DNA of 64,000 nt from contig NZ_JAKCFI010000021.1 in the NCBI RefSeq assembly GCF_021412625.1, positions 1-64,000 of the forward strand. Reading direction: 5' to 3'. Below the pieces are notes generated by a model. The model was not told where the DNA came from, searched no databases, and saw nothing but the letters and a program-made list of their open reading frames with translations. Each line of letters opens with the position of its first letter. Position 1 is the stretch's first letter. Below are positions 25,473 to 34,306 of this stretch, in pieces. The translations under genes and the position numbers were made by a program. The stretch is from Myxococcus stipitatus. Lineage in GTDB: Bacteria > Myxococcota > Myxococcia > Myxococcales > Myxococcaceae.

Positions 25473-27641
25473 ATGAACGTCCCCCTCCCCGTCGCCCAGT
25501 CCACGCCGTCGCGCGTCCCTCATGGCCCCTCCGAAAGGGAGGTGGACGCCTTCTGCGTCCAGTACGCGCCCCGGGCCCCGGGACACCCAGCGGTGCGGGA
25601 CCTGTACCGGCTCCTGCGCGACCTCCCCGAGGACGGCCTGGAGTCGCGGCTGGACTGGGTGGAGCGGTGGGTGGAGTGGCTGCGCGAGCGCATCCCCGCC
25701 CACGACCTGGTGGAGGACGCCTCGGGCCTCAAGCCCTCCGCGCCGGACTCCCGGCTGGCCTTGATGGTGCGCGTGCTCGAGGGCGAGCCCGCGCTGCGCG
25801 CCAGCCTCACGCAGCTGGTGGCCGCCGTCTGCGAGGGCAGCCGGGGCCTGAAGCTGTTCTCCCAGGTGGGCCTGCCCGCGGGCCAGGGCTTCCTGGCCGA
25901 GGCCTCCGACCGGCTGGCCCGCACGCTGCTGCCGTCCCCTCCGGACCCCACGAAGCTGTCGGAGCTGCTGCCCCGCCTGTTCCCCTCTCCCGAGGACGCG
26001 GCCTGGCTGGCCGCGCTGTCGCCCGCGCTGCTGGCGAAGCTGGCCTCGCTCGTCGGGGAGCCGCGCCCCCCGGCCGTCCTCCCCGCCCTGCGCGTGCGGG
26101 CGGACCTGCTCGACGCCCTGCTGCTGCTGGCGGTGCAGACCGCGGCGCTGGGCGTGACGGAGGACGTGCGGGAGCGGGACCCGGAGACGTCCTTCCGCGC
26201 CTCCCCCTTCCTGCGGCTGCGGTTGACGTGCGACGCGGTGCTGGCGCGCGACGCCGCGCCGGACACGCTGCGGGACGTGGGCACGTGCATCGAGGACTGC
26301 CGGCGCGTGGTGGCGAGCGTGTCGCGGCACCTGGAGTCCGCGGGCGTCAGCGTGGACCTCGTGTACCGCCTGGAGCGCATCCGCCGGGGCCTGGAGCGGA
26401 TGGAGGCCATCTGCCGCGTGCTCGGCGCGCCCCGGGGCGAGCCGCGCTGGCGCGAGGCGCTGGCGCTCCTGTCGGACCTCTTGCGCCGCTCGCACACGGA
26501 CCGCTCCGTGCTGGAGCTGGTGCGCCGCAACGTGCGGATGCTCGCGCGGAAGATCATCGAACGCGCGGGCCACTCCGGCGAGCACTACATCACCACCACG
26601 CCCGGTGAATTCCACCGGCTGGTGGAGTCCGCCGCGGGCGGCGGGCTGGTGACGGCGGTGGCGGTGACGCTCAAGTTCGCCATCGCCACGCTGGCCCTGG
26701 CGCCGTTCTTCGCGTGGCTGGCCACGGGCTTCAACTACGCGCTCGCCTTCGTCCTCATCCAGGCCTTCGGCTTCACGCTCGCCACCAAGCAGCCCTCCGT
26801 GACGGCGGCCACCCTGGCCGGCGCGGTGAGCGAGGGCGCCCGGGGCGAGCGGCTGTCGAGCCTGGTGGACATCATCCCGCGCATCACCCGCTCCCAGCTG
26901 GCGGCCTTCGCCGGCAACCTGGGGTGCGTCGCCCCCGCCGTGGTGGTCATCGCCCTGGCCTGGCAGGCGCTCACCGGCCACGCCTTCCTGTCCGACGCCA
27001 AGGCCCGCGCCACGGTGGAGGCGCTCCACCCCTGGCGCAGCCCCACCGCCGCCTACGCGGCCCTGACGGGCGTGCTGCTGTGGGTGTCCAGCGTGGCCGG
27101 GGGCTGGCTGGAGAACTTCGTCGTCTACCGCCGGCTCCCGGAGGCCCTGGCCCACCATCGCGCCCTGCGTCACCTGCTGGGCGCCGCGAGGGCGCGGCGG
27201 CTCGCGGACGGCCTGCTGCACGCCGCCTCCGGCCTGGGGACGAACGTGACGCTGGGCTTCCTGCTGGGGTTGATGGCGGTGCTGGGGCGCTTCTTCGGCC
27301 TGCCCCTGGACGTGCGCCACGTCACGTTCGCCCTGGGGCAGCTCGCCATGGCGGGCTGCGCGCTGGGGCCGGAGGCGGTGCTGCGGCCCGACTTCCTGGC
27401 AGCGCTGGGAGGCGTGGCCCTCACCGGGGTGCTCAACTTCACCGTGTCCTTCTCGCTGGCCCTGGGCGTGGCGGCGCGCGCGCGCGACGTGCCCTCCGGA
27501 GAGGCCCTCCCCTTCCTCCGGGCCGTGGTGGCCCGCTTCCTGAGCGCCCCCCGCTCCTTCCTCCTCCCTCCTCGGGACGCCGCCCCGGTGCCACTCCCCG
27601 AGCGAGTGCCCGCCGACGGACACCGCGGCCCGTTCCAGTGA
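25473..27641 (+). CDS. Gcr-family (PF10136-like) polytopic membrane protein
   Basis: 722 residues. The N-terminal ~370 residues are helical and soluble-looking; then about 6-7 hydrophobic spans follow (for example VTAVAVTLKFAIATLALAPFFAWL, FAGNLGCVAPAVVVIALAWQAL, AAYAALTGVLLWVSSVAGG, VTLGFLLGLMAVLGRFFGLPLDV). GEHYITTTPGEFHRLVESAAGGG and TLATKQPSVTAATLAGAV match the family annotated as site-specific recombinase Gcr. I see no recombinase active-site pattern (no R-H-R-Y, no serine-recombinase core) and the protein is clearly membranous, so the recombinase label should not be trusted. Neighbours suggest an envelope role. Confidence 0.78.
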   Translation: MNVPLPVAQSTPSRVPHGPSEREVDAFCVQYAPRAPGHPAVRDLYRLLRDLPEDGLESRLDWVERWVEWLRERIPAHDLVEDASGLKPSAPDSRLALMVRVLEGEPALRASLTQLVAAVCEGSRGLKLFSQVGLPAGQGFLAEASDRLARTLLPSPPDPTKLSELLPRLFPSPEDAAWLAALSPALLAKLASLVGEPRPPAVLPALRVRADLLDALLLLAVQTAALGVTEDVRERDPETSFRASPFLRLRLTCDAVLARDAAPDTLRDVGTCIEDCRRVVASVSRHLESAGVSVDLVYRLERIRRGLERMEAICRVLGAPRGEPRWREALALLSDLLRRSHTDRSVLELVRRNVRMLARKIIERAGHSGEHYITTTPGEFHRLVESAAGGGLVTAVAVTLKFAIATLALAPFFAWLATGFNYALAFVLIQAFGFTLATKQPSVTAATLAGAVSEGARGERLSSLVDIIPRITRSQLAAFAGNLGCVAPAVVVIALAWQALTGHAFLSDAKARATVEALHPWRSPTAAYAALTGVLLWVSSVAGGWLENFVVYRRLPEALAHHRALRHLLGAARARRLADGLLHAASGLGTNVTLGFLLGLMAVLGRFFGLPLDVRHVTFALGQLAMAGCALGPEAVLRPDFLAALGGVALTGVLNFTVSFSLALGVAARARDVPSGEALPFLRAVVARFLSAPRSFLLPPRDAAPVPLPERVPADGHRGPFQ

Positions 27642-27765
27642 CGCTGTCACGCGGGTGTCAATGATTCCCGGGTGGGGGGCCGGGGTCGGGCCTCGACCAG
27701 GAAACCAGCCGAGCGGAGGGGCCGCGCTTCCGGGGGAGGGCGTTTGCCGGTAGGGTCGCCGCCGC

Positions 27766-30438
27766 ATGAGCGGCGCATCTCGCAACCCGAACTCCCATTC
27801 CCGTTTCGCCTACGCCTTCGCGGAGCTGCTGGTCCGCAAGCCGGGCACCATCCTGGTCGTGATGCTGTCGCTGCTCGCCCTGTCCACCTGGGCGACGCTG
27901 AAGCTGCGCATCAACTCGAACCAGCTCGACCTCATCTCCCAGGACCTCCAGGAGGTGAAGGACGTCAAGCAGGTCATCGACATGGTGGGAGGCAGCGGCT
28001 TCCTCATGCTCGCGATGCGCTCGTCCGACGAGGCCGCGATGAAGAAGACCGCGGACGACATCGCCGGCATGCTCCAGGCCGACAAGGAGAACGTCCGCAC
28101 CGTCTCCTACAAGCTGCCCGTCGAGTTCATCCAGCAGAACATGGTCCTCTTCGTGAAGACGGAGGACCTGGTCGAGGGCAAGCGCCGCATCATGGCCTTC
28201 CTCGAGGACAAGCTGCGCCGCAGCAACCCCTTCTACATCGACATGGGCGCCACCAAGCCCGTGGAGCTGAACCTCCAGGACCTGGTCGACAAGTACTCCT
28301 CCGTCGGCAAGAAGAGCATCCGGGACGACTACAACATCTCCAACGACAAGAAGATGTTGCTCATCCTCATCAAGCCGATGTGGGACACCACTGAGATCGG
28401 CAAGACGAAGGCGTACCTGGACAAGCTCAACGGGGACCTGGCGGCGTACTCCGCGAAGCCCGGCAACGCGAAGCTGGTCGAGGACTACCACAAGATGGGC
28501 GACGGGCAGACCATCGCCTATGGCTACACCGGCTCGTACAAGACGACGGTGGACGACTCGTTCGCCATCGAGGAGTCGCTGCAGCCGGTGACCATCATCG
28601 CGCTCATCTCCATCTTCGCCATCACCATCGTCTTCTTCCGCAAGCTGGCGCCCACCTTCATCGTCGTCAGCGGCACGGTGATTGGCACGCTGTACACGCT
28701 GGGCTTCACCTACGCGACGGTGGGTGAGCTCAACATGATCACCTCCATCCTGGGCGGCATCCTGATGGGGTTCGGCATCGACTACGGCATCCACTTCACC
28801 TTCCGCACCCGGCTGGAGCTGGGCGCGGGCAAGCCGTACGACGTGGCCATCCGCGACGCCTTCGTCAACGCGGGCCGGCCGGCGCTGGTGTCCGCGGTGG
28901 TGACGGGCGGCTCGTTCTTCGTGCTGATGGTCAGCGAGTTCCGCGGCTTCAGCCAGTTCGGCTTCCTGGCCGGCTGCGGCACGCTCATCCTCGGCTTCAC
29001 GCTGTTCCTGTGGAGCGCGTCCCTGCTGGCGCTGGTGGGCCGCATCAACCCCGAGTGGCCGAAGAAGCTCATCGGCGTGATGAAGCCGCCGCCGGTCAAC
29101 TCCTCCGAGGGCCAGGAGCTGCGCATCCCCCGCCCCGGCCTGGTGCTGGGCGTGAGCACCGCCATCGTCGCGCTCATCTGCGCCGCCGCGGTGCCCTGGG
29201 CCGGCGCGGGCGAGCCCCCCGAGGGCAAGCTCGGCTTCCTCGAGCGCGTGAAGCACGGCGTGGGCTTCAACTACAACACCCGCGCGCTCATCCCGGACGG
29301 CATGTCCTCCGTGCTCCTCCAGGATGAGATCAACGTCCGCTTCAACATCTCCAGCGACCCCATGGCCGTCTACACCCGGGACCTGGACGAGGCCGAGGGC
29401 GTGTACCGCGAGCTGACGCAGAACGCGCACAAGTACCCCTCCATCGACCAGGTGGTGAGCATCTTCACCTTCGTGCCCCCGGCAGAGACCGCCAAGGCCA
29501 ACGAGCAGGTGCTCCTCCAGTGGAAGGAGGAGATGAAGAACCTGGAGGCCCGGGGCTTCTCCATCTCCGCGCTGCCGCCGGAGATGCAGGAGAAGGCCGC
29601 CTTCTTCATGAAGGTGCTGGACGCCAAGCCCTTCGACGTGCACGGCGTGCCCGCCAACTACAAGAGCCAGTTCGAGAACCTGCCCACCGCGCAGAACAAG
29701 GGCTACCTCACGTTCATCTACTCGAGCGTGGACCTGTTCGACGGCCAGAAGATGATGCAGTTCGCGGACGAGACGCGCGCCATCCCCGTCACGTACTACC
29801 CGGGCCGCTTCGACAAGAACGACTTCGACCCGGCCACGCCCACCGCCCAGAAGGAGTTCCGCGCCGCGGGCGCCACGCAGCTGTACGCGAAGCTGGCGCG
29901 CATCGTGTTGTGGGACGGCAAGGTCACCGTGGTGCTCACCGCGCTGTGGATCCTCGCCATGCACTTCCTGGACTTCCGCAACGTGAAGCTGGCGCTGGCG
30001 TCGGTGATTCCGCTGGGCGTGGGCCTGGCGATGATGCTGGGCATCATGTCGCTGACGGGCCTGCGGCTGAACTTCATGAACATCATCATCCTGCCCATCC
30101 TGCTGGGCTTCGGGGTGAGCCACGGCCTGTACCTCTTGCATCGCTTCCTGGAGGGCACCTCGCCGCTGGTGGCGCTGCGCAGCGTGGGCGCGGCGGTGGC
30201 GTCCTCCACGCTGACGGCGGTGGCGGGCTTCGCGGCGCTGCTGGCCGCGGCCCACAACGGCCTGCGCTCCATGGGCATGGTGGCCTGCATCGGCCTCATC
30301 ACCACGCTGGTGGTGTCCTTCACGGTGCTGGCCGCGGTGATGCAGCTGATGCACGACCGGCGGCGGCGCGAGGCGCCCCCGGAGGGCAACCTCCCCCAGG
30401 TGCCCCCCGGCGAGGGCGGCTCGACGCGCGCGGCCTGA
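27766..30438 (+). CDS. MMPL/RND-superfamily transporter
   Basis: 890 residues, two homologous halves. Each half has one span, a large periplasmic domain, then a cluster of about five spans: first half spans near 28-48, 274-292, 298-316, 326-344, 367-390 and 400-425; second half spans begin near 465 and 725. The proton-relay Asp of MMPL proteins is present in the first half (GILMGFGIDYGIHF, Asp339), while the matching second-half segment reads LLGFGVSHGLYLLHRF without Asp. Similar to HpnN-like and sterol/lipid exporters. Start ATG 27766. A small lipoprotein follows 50 nt later, and an MlaC-like carrier lies upstream, so export or trafficking of a lipid is likely but inferred. Confidence 0.88.
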   Translation: MSGASRNPNSHSRFAYAFAELLVRKPGTILVVMLSLLALSTWATLKLRINSNQLDLISQDLQEVKDVKQVIDMVGGSGFLMLAMRSSDEAAMKKTADDIAGMLQADKENVRTVSYKLPVEFIQQNMVLFVKTEDLVEGKRRIMAFLEDKLRRSNPFYIDMGATKPVELNLQDLVDKYSSVGKKSIRDDYNISNDKKMLLILIKPMWDTTEIGKTKAYLDKLNGDLAAYSAKPGNAKLVEDYHKMGDGQTIAYGYTGSYKTTVDDSFAIEESLQPVTIIALISIFAITIVFFRKLAPTFIVVSGTVIGTLYTLGFTYATVGELNMITSILGGILMGFGIDYGIHFTFRTRLELGAGKPYDVAIRDAFVNAGRPALVSAVVTGGSFFVLMVSEFRGFSQFGFLAGCGTLILGFTLFLWSASLLALVGRINPEWPKKLIGVMKPPPVNSSEGQELRIPRPGLVLGVSTAIVALICAAAVPWAGAGEPPEGKLGFLERVKHGVGFNYNTRALIPDGMSSVLLQDEINVRFNISSDPMAVYTRDLDEAEGVYRELTQNAHKYPSIDQVVSIFTFVPPAETAKANEQVLLQWKEEMKNLEARGFSISALPPEMQEKAAFFMKVLDAKPFDVHGVPANYKSQFENLPTAQNKGYLTFIYSSVDLFDGQKMMQFADETRAIPVTYYPGRFDKNDFDPATPTAQKEFRAAGATQLYAKLARIVLWDGKVTVVLTALWILAMHFLDFRNVKLALASVIPLGVGLAMMLGIMSLTGLRLNFMNIIILPILLGFGVSHGLYLLHRFLEGTSPLVALRSVGAAVASSTLTAVAGFAALLAAAHNGLRSMGMVACIGLITTLVVSFTVLAAVMQLMHDRRRREAPPEGNLPQVPPGEGGSTRAA

Positions 30439-30488
30439 TTCGAGTGACGAGGTCCCCTCTTCTCCCAAGGGGGGACCGGGAGAGGGAC

Positions 30489-31088
30489 ATGACGACGATG
30501 CGATGGGCGCCCCTGCTGGGGCTGGGGCTGTTGGCGGGCTGCTCCGCGGTGAAGCACCACCGCGTGCGGGACGACTACGCGCAGGTGGACCGGCAGCAGG
30601 TGAAGCGGCTGGTGGTGGTGACGCAGCCCCTGCCGGACGGCAAGCGCGAGGTGGGCGAGCTGTGGAGCCTCATCGCCCGCCAGTGGGTGAACCAGAACCG
30701 CGACTTCATCGTGAAGGACAACGTCGCGCAGGACGGTCGCCCCGAACACCCGTCCTTCAAGTCCGAGTGCGTGGAGGGCGTGGAGGGCGTGCTGTGGCTG
30801 GACCCGACCCTCTCGCTGAAGGGCAGTGGCGCGGACGCGGCGGTGAAGGCGCAGCTGGTGCGCTGCCGTGACGGGCAGGAGGTCTGGGCCGCGGAGGCGG
30901 CGGGCAGCTGGAGCTCGAAGGACGAGGACTACGCGCAGCGGGTGACGCAGTACAGCGAGCAGCTGGGCGAGGGCGTGGCGCCGTACGTGGTGCCCACGGC
31001 GAAGCTCCTGGGCGCGGTGCTCGACACGCTGCCCAATCCCGAACTGACCGAGGCCGACAAGGACGAGAAGATCGAACTGGGCGAGTAG
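30489..31088 (+). CDS. Lipoprotein paired with MMPL transporter
   Basis: 199 residues. Lipobox LLGLGLLAGC places the acylated Cys near residue 18. The mature part starts with KHHRVRDDY and contains VKRLVVVTQPLPDGK and a region VWAAEAAGSWSSKDEDY, resembling lipoproteins that test or report substrates in myxobacterial envelope operons; no named domain is recognised. It follows the MMPL gene by 50 nt and precedes MgtC by 11 nt. It may be the periplasmic or outer-membrane accessory of the transporter. ATG 30489 has a GAGAGGG ribosome site just upstream. Confidence 0.75.
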   Translation: MTTMRWAPLLGLGLLAGCSAVKHHRVRDDYAQVDRQQVKRLVVVTQPLPDGKREVGELWSLIARQWVNQNRDFIVKDNVAQDGRPEHPSFKSECVEGVEGVLWLDPTLSLKGSGADAAVKAQLVRCRDGQEVWAAEAAGSWSSKDEDYAQRVTQYSEQLGEGVAPYVVPTAKLLGAVLDTLPNPELTEADKDEKIELGE

Positions 31089-31099
31089 TCTGCCCGACC

Positions 31100-31609
31100 G
31101 TGGACGAGCACGTCATCGTCATGCGGCTGGGGGTGGCGACGCTGCTGGGCGCCGTCATGGGCCTGGAGCGGGAGCTGCGTGGCCAGGCCGCCGGTCTGCG
31201 CACGCACATCCTGGTGTCGCTGGGGGCGTGCCTGTTCACGCTCTCCAGCGTGCTGGTGGAGTCCTCGCTGGAGGGGAGCCCGCCCAACGGCTCCCGGGCG
31301 GACATCAGCCGCATCGCCAGTCAGGTGGTGGTGGGCATCGGCTTCCTGGGCGCTGGCGCCATCATCCGGGACCGGGGGCAGGTGCGGGGGCTGACGACGG
31401 CGGCGAACCTGTGGCTCGCCGCGTCCGTGGGCCTCACCACGGGGCTCGGGTTTCCCTGGGCGGCCGTCACCGCGGTGAGCATCGCCCTCCTGGCGATCGC
31501 GGGGCTGCGGCCCGTGGAGCGGGCCATCCACCGCCACCGCGTGCGCAGGGGCTTCCACGTCGACGCCGGCGGGCCCGTCTCCCGCAACGGGGACGAGCCG
31601 GGGGACTGA
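31100..31609 (+). CDS. MgtC/SapB-family membrane protein
   Basis: 169 residues with about four spans. Family core LLGAVMGLERELRGQAAGLRTHILVSLGACLFTL at the N-terminus and VVVGIGFLGAGAIIRDRGQVRGLTTAANLWLAASVGLTTGLG in the middle, both diagnostic. MgtC members affect Mg2+ homeostasis, and in pathogens intracellular survival, partly through F-ATPase inhibition; the C-terminal ACT-like domain of long MgtC is missing, so this is the short form. GTG 31100 start. Last gene of the envelope cluster. Confidence 0.9.
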   Translation: MDEHVIVMRLGVATLLGAVMGLERELRGQAAGLRTHILVSLGACLFTLSSVLVESSLEGSPPNGSRADISRIASQVVVGIGFLGAGAIIRDRGQVRGLTTAANLWLAASVGLTTGLGFPWAAVTAVSIALLAIAGLRPVERAIHRHRVRRGFHVDAGGPVSRNGDEPGD

Positions 31610-31644
31610 CGCCGCCGCCCGGCGCGCGCGGCGGCCCGGCGCCC

Positions 31645-31980
31645 TCAATGCCGCGAGGAGGCGCCCTCGTCGGCCGGCGAGGCGCCCAGCGCGCCCGTCA
31701 GGTCATGGCCCAGCGGGACGGGCGTCCTGGGGGGCAGGTCCCCCCGAGCCTCCCGCACCTCTGGCCGGACGGCGGGCAGGCGGGCCAGGTCCTCGCGCAG
31801 GTACACGTCGTCCCCGTCGATGTCCGTCACGTCGGAGAAGGCCAGCCGGCACTCGCGCGTGAAGTAGACCCCCTTCTCGACGAAGAAGCCCCCCGCGTCG
31901 ACCCGGGTGATGAGGCCCAGGTTCTCGCCGTCGCGATCTCTCGCCGTCATGCCCTTCTGGATGTCCGCAGGATTGAACAT
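31645..31980 (-). CDS. DUF2171/PRC-barrel-like protein
   Basis: 111 residues. Starts MFNPADIQKGMTARDRDGENLGLITRVDAGGFFVEKG, the small beta-barrel layout of DUF2171/PRC-barrel proteins (A-D-I-x-x-G-M...D-G-x-x-L-G-x-V). The C-terminal third is a Pro/Gly-rich tail. Function unknown; PRC barrels often adapt to RNA- or membrane-linked complexes. It is 152 nt downstream of ptsI on the same strand and may be transcribed with it. Confidence 0.78.
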   Translation of the reverse strand: MFNPADIQKGMTARDRDGENLGLITRVDAGGFFVEKGVYFTRECRLAFSDVTDIDGDDVYLREDLARLPAVRPEVREARGDLPPRTPVPLGHDLTGALGASPADEGASSRH

Positions 31981-32132
31981 GCCCCTCCTCCCAGGGCGGG
32001 CTCGCCAAGGCCCGGACCTGAAAGCTGGCCACGCCCGCGCGCCCCGTCCGGTCCCCACGCCGGCCAGCCGTCCGGCGGGCCAGCGGGCAGGCACCCGCCG
32101 GAGGGACTCACGGCGGGCGGGGTGGGCGCCCT

Positions 32133-33959
32133 TCAGCCCGTGGTGCGGCCGGAGGGCGGCGTCGCGAGCGGCGCGTCCTCGGCGGACACCTCCGACTCCG
32201 GCGCGTCGACGAAGCGCCGGTCCATCTCCGTGCGCACGAAGCGTTCGATCTCCTCCGCCGTGGTCAGCTCCATCGCGTCGCGCAACAGCTCCGCCGCGTC
32301 CGAGCGGCGCACCCGCCGGATGAAGCGCTTGACGGCCGGAATCTGCCCGGACGTCATCGACAGCTCGTCGAAGCCCAGCGCCAGCAGCACCAGCGTGTAG
32401 AGCGGATCCCCCGCCATCTCCCCGCACATGGACACGGGGATGTTGGCGGCCTTGGCGGCGCCCACGATGCTCTCCAGCATGCGCAGCACGGACAGGTGCA
32501 GCGGCCGGTAGAGGTAGGCCACCTCGCGGTTCTGGCGGTCGATGGCCAGCGAGTACTGGATGAGGTCGTTGGTGCCGACGGAGAAGAAGTCCGCCTCCTG
32601 CGCCAGCCGGTCGGCGATCATCGCCGCGCTGGGCGTCTCCACCATGATGCCCACCGGGAAGCGCTTGCCCACGGGCACGCCCGCGCGTCCCAGCTCCGTG
32701 CGGCACGCCTCCAGCTCGCTGCGGGCCTCGCGCAGCTCGCTCACCCCGCAGATGAGGGGGAACATCAGCCGCAGGTTGCCGTGCACGCTGGCGCGAAGCA
32801 GCGCCCGCAGCTGGGTGCGGAACAGCTCCCGGTTGGACAGGCAGTAGCGGATGGCCCGGAGGCCCATCGCCGGGTTGGGCTCCTTCTCGTGCTTCGTCTT
32901 GCCCGGGACCTTGTCGCCGCCCAGGTCCAGCGTGCGAATGGTGACGGGCCGCCCGCCCATGGCCTCCAGCACCTGCCGGTAGGCGCGGTAGTGCTCCTCC
33001 TCCGTGGGCGCCGTCTTGCGGTCCAGGAACATGAACTCGGTGCGGTACAGGCCAATGCCCTCCGCGCCGTGCGCCAGCAGCGACGGAATCTCCTCCAGGA
33101 ACTCCATGTTGCCGTTGAGCCGGATGCGGAAGCCGTCCGTGCTCACCGCCGCCAGGTCCTTGGTGGCCAGCGCCAGCTGCTCGGCCTCCTGGTGACGGCG
33201 CTGCTCCTCGCGGAAGCTCTCGAGCTGCTCCTCCGTGGGGTTCACCAGGATGATGCCCCGGGTGCCGTCCATGGCCACCAGGTCGCCCGGCGAAATCTGC
33301 TCGCTGGCCCGGCCCGCGCCCACCACCGCGGGCGTCTCGCGCGCCCGCGCGACGATGGCCGTGTGGCTCGTCTGCCCACCCAGGTCCGTCACGAAGCCCG
33401 CCACCCGGCCGCTGCGCGCCATGAGCGCCGCGTCCGCCGGCGGCAGGTCGTGCGCCACGACGATGGCCTCGGCGGGCACCTCCACCTCCTCGTCCACCAC
33501 CTGCCCCATGAGGTTGCGGATGATGCGGTCCGCGACGTAGTCCACGTCCGAGCGCCGCTCGCGGAAGTACTCGTCCGGGATGTTGTCGAAGAGGTGCTTG
33601 ATCTTGCGCGCCACGCGGCGGACCGCCCACTCGGCGTTGATGCGGTCCTCCACGATGAGCTGGTTGACCGCGTCCACCAGCATGGGGTCGTGGAGCATCA
33701 ACCGGTGCGCCTCCAGGATGAGCGCGTGGTCGCTGCCCTCGGTGCGCGTGATTTGTTCCTTGAGCTCGGCGAGCTGGCGGTCGGACAGGTCCACCGCCGT
33801 CTTCATCCGCATGCGCTCGGGCTCGACCTCCGCCTCGGCCAGTCGCAGCTTGGGCGTGCGGATGCGCTTCCTGTCCAGGATGAACGCGTGGCCCACCGCC
33901 ACGCCGGGTGAGGCGCCGATGCCCATCAACCTCAGGGTGGGGGTGGCCTGGCTGCTCAC
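32133..33959 (-). CDS. ptsI: PTS enzyme I (PEP-protein phosphotransferase)
   Basis: 608 residues, slightly longer than usual because of a disordered tail. Phospho-His motif GGQTSHTAIVARARETPAVVG with His199, and Cys512 in MCGEMAGD, the PEP-site cysteine; also TRTEGS, LYRTEFMFLDRKTAPTEEEH and VGTNDLIQYSLAIDR. It transfers phosphate from PEP to HPr. Starts with GTG 33959. Distal gene of the PTS operon. Myxobacteria are not known for PTS sugar growth, so this phosphorelay may be mainly regulatory; that is an inference. Confidence 0.96.
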   Translation of the reverse strand: MSSQATPTLRLMGIGASPGVAVGHAFILDRKRIRTPKLRLAEAEVEPERMRMKTAVDLSDRQLAELKEQITRTEGSDHALILEAHRLMLHDPMLVDAVNQLIVEDRINAEWAVRRVARKIKHLFDNIPDEYFRERRSDVDYVADRIIRNLMGQVVDEEVEVPAEAIVVAHDLPPADAALMARSGRVAGFVTDLGGQTSHTAIVARARETPAVVGAGRASEQISPGDLVAMDGTRGIILVNPTEEQLESFREEQRRHQEAEQLALATKDLAAVSTDGFRIRLNGNMEFLEEIPSLLAHGAEGIGLYRTEFMFLDRKTAPTEEEHYRAYRQVLEAMGGRPVTIRTLDLGGDKVPGKTKHEKEPNPAMGLRAIRYCLSNRELFRTQLRALLRASVHGNLRLMFPLICGVSELREARSELEACRTELGRAGVPVGKRFPVGIMVETPSAAMIADRLAQEADFFSVGTNDLIQYSLAIDRQNREVAYLYRPLHLSVLRMLESIVGAAKAANIPVSMCGEMAGDPLYTLVLLALGFDELSMTSGQIPAVKRFIRRVRRSDAAELLRDAMELTTAEEIERFVRTEMDRRFVDAPESEVSAEDAPLATPPSGRTTG

Positions 33960-34005
33960 GTTGGGGTCTTCCCTCCCGGTCCTACCGCGTTTGCATCTTC
34001 ACCTG

Positions 34006-34284
34006 TCACTTCGACTCGCCAAAACGGTCGGCGATGAGCTTTGCCAACTCCTGGAGACACGCCTCCGCGTCATCCCCCTTGCAGGTGAGCGTCACCTGCA
34101 CACCCTGGGCCGCCGCCAGCATCAGCACCCCCATGATGGACTTGGCGTTGGCGCGCTGTCCCTGCGCCTCGATGAGGACGTCGCTCTTGAAGCGGTTGGC
34201 CACCTTGACCATCTGCGCCGCCGCCCGGGCATGCAGCCCCAGCTCGTTGATGATCTCGTATGTTCCCTTCGCCTCGGTTGCCAT
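34006..34284 (-). CDS. ptsH: Phosphocarrier protein HPr
   Basis: 92 residues. His18 in NELGLHARAAAQMVK is the phosphorylation site. The HPr-kinase target region AKSIMGVLMLAA keeps the Ser (Ser49, equivalent to Ser46). A good ribosome site (AGGAG) precedes ATG 34284. It passes phosphate from enzyme I to the EIIA in the same operon. No HPr kinase or rapZ gene is next to this operon in the window. Confidence 0.96.
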   Translation of the reverse strand: MATEAKGTYEIINELGLHARAAAQMVKVANRFKSDVLIEAQGQRANAKSIMGVLMLAAAQGVQVTLTCKGDDAEACLQELAKLIADRFGESK

Positions 34285-34306
34285 TCGCGACTCCTACCTC
34301 TCATCT

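Noticed and set aside
25473..27641. Site-specific recombinase or mobile element
   Set aside because: The protein is polytopic and lacks recombinase catalytic residues; no terminal repeats or target duplication were seen.
24630..27785. 1051-codon minus-strand frame opposite the MlaC/Gcr genes
   Set aside because: Low-complexity Arg/Gln/His composition and full overlap with genes that have clear motifs.
27658..30468. 936-codon minus-strand frame opposite the MMPL gene
   Set aside because: Same reason; the plus strand has spans and the GxxxD motif.
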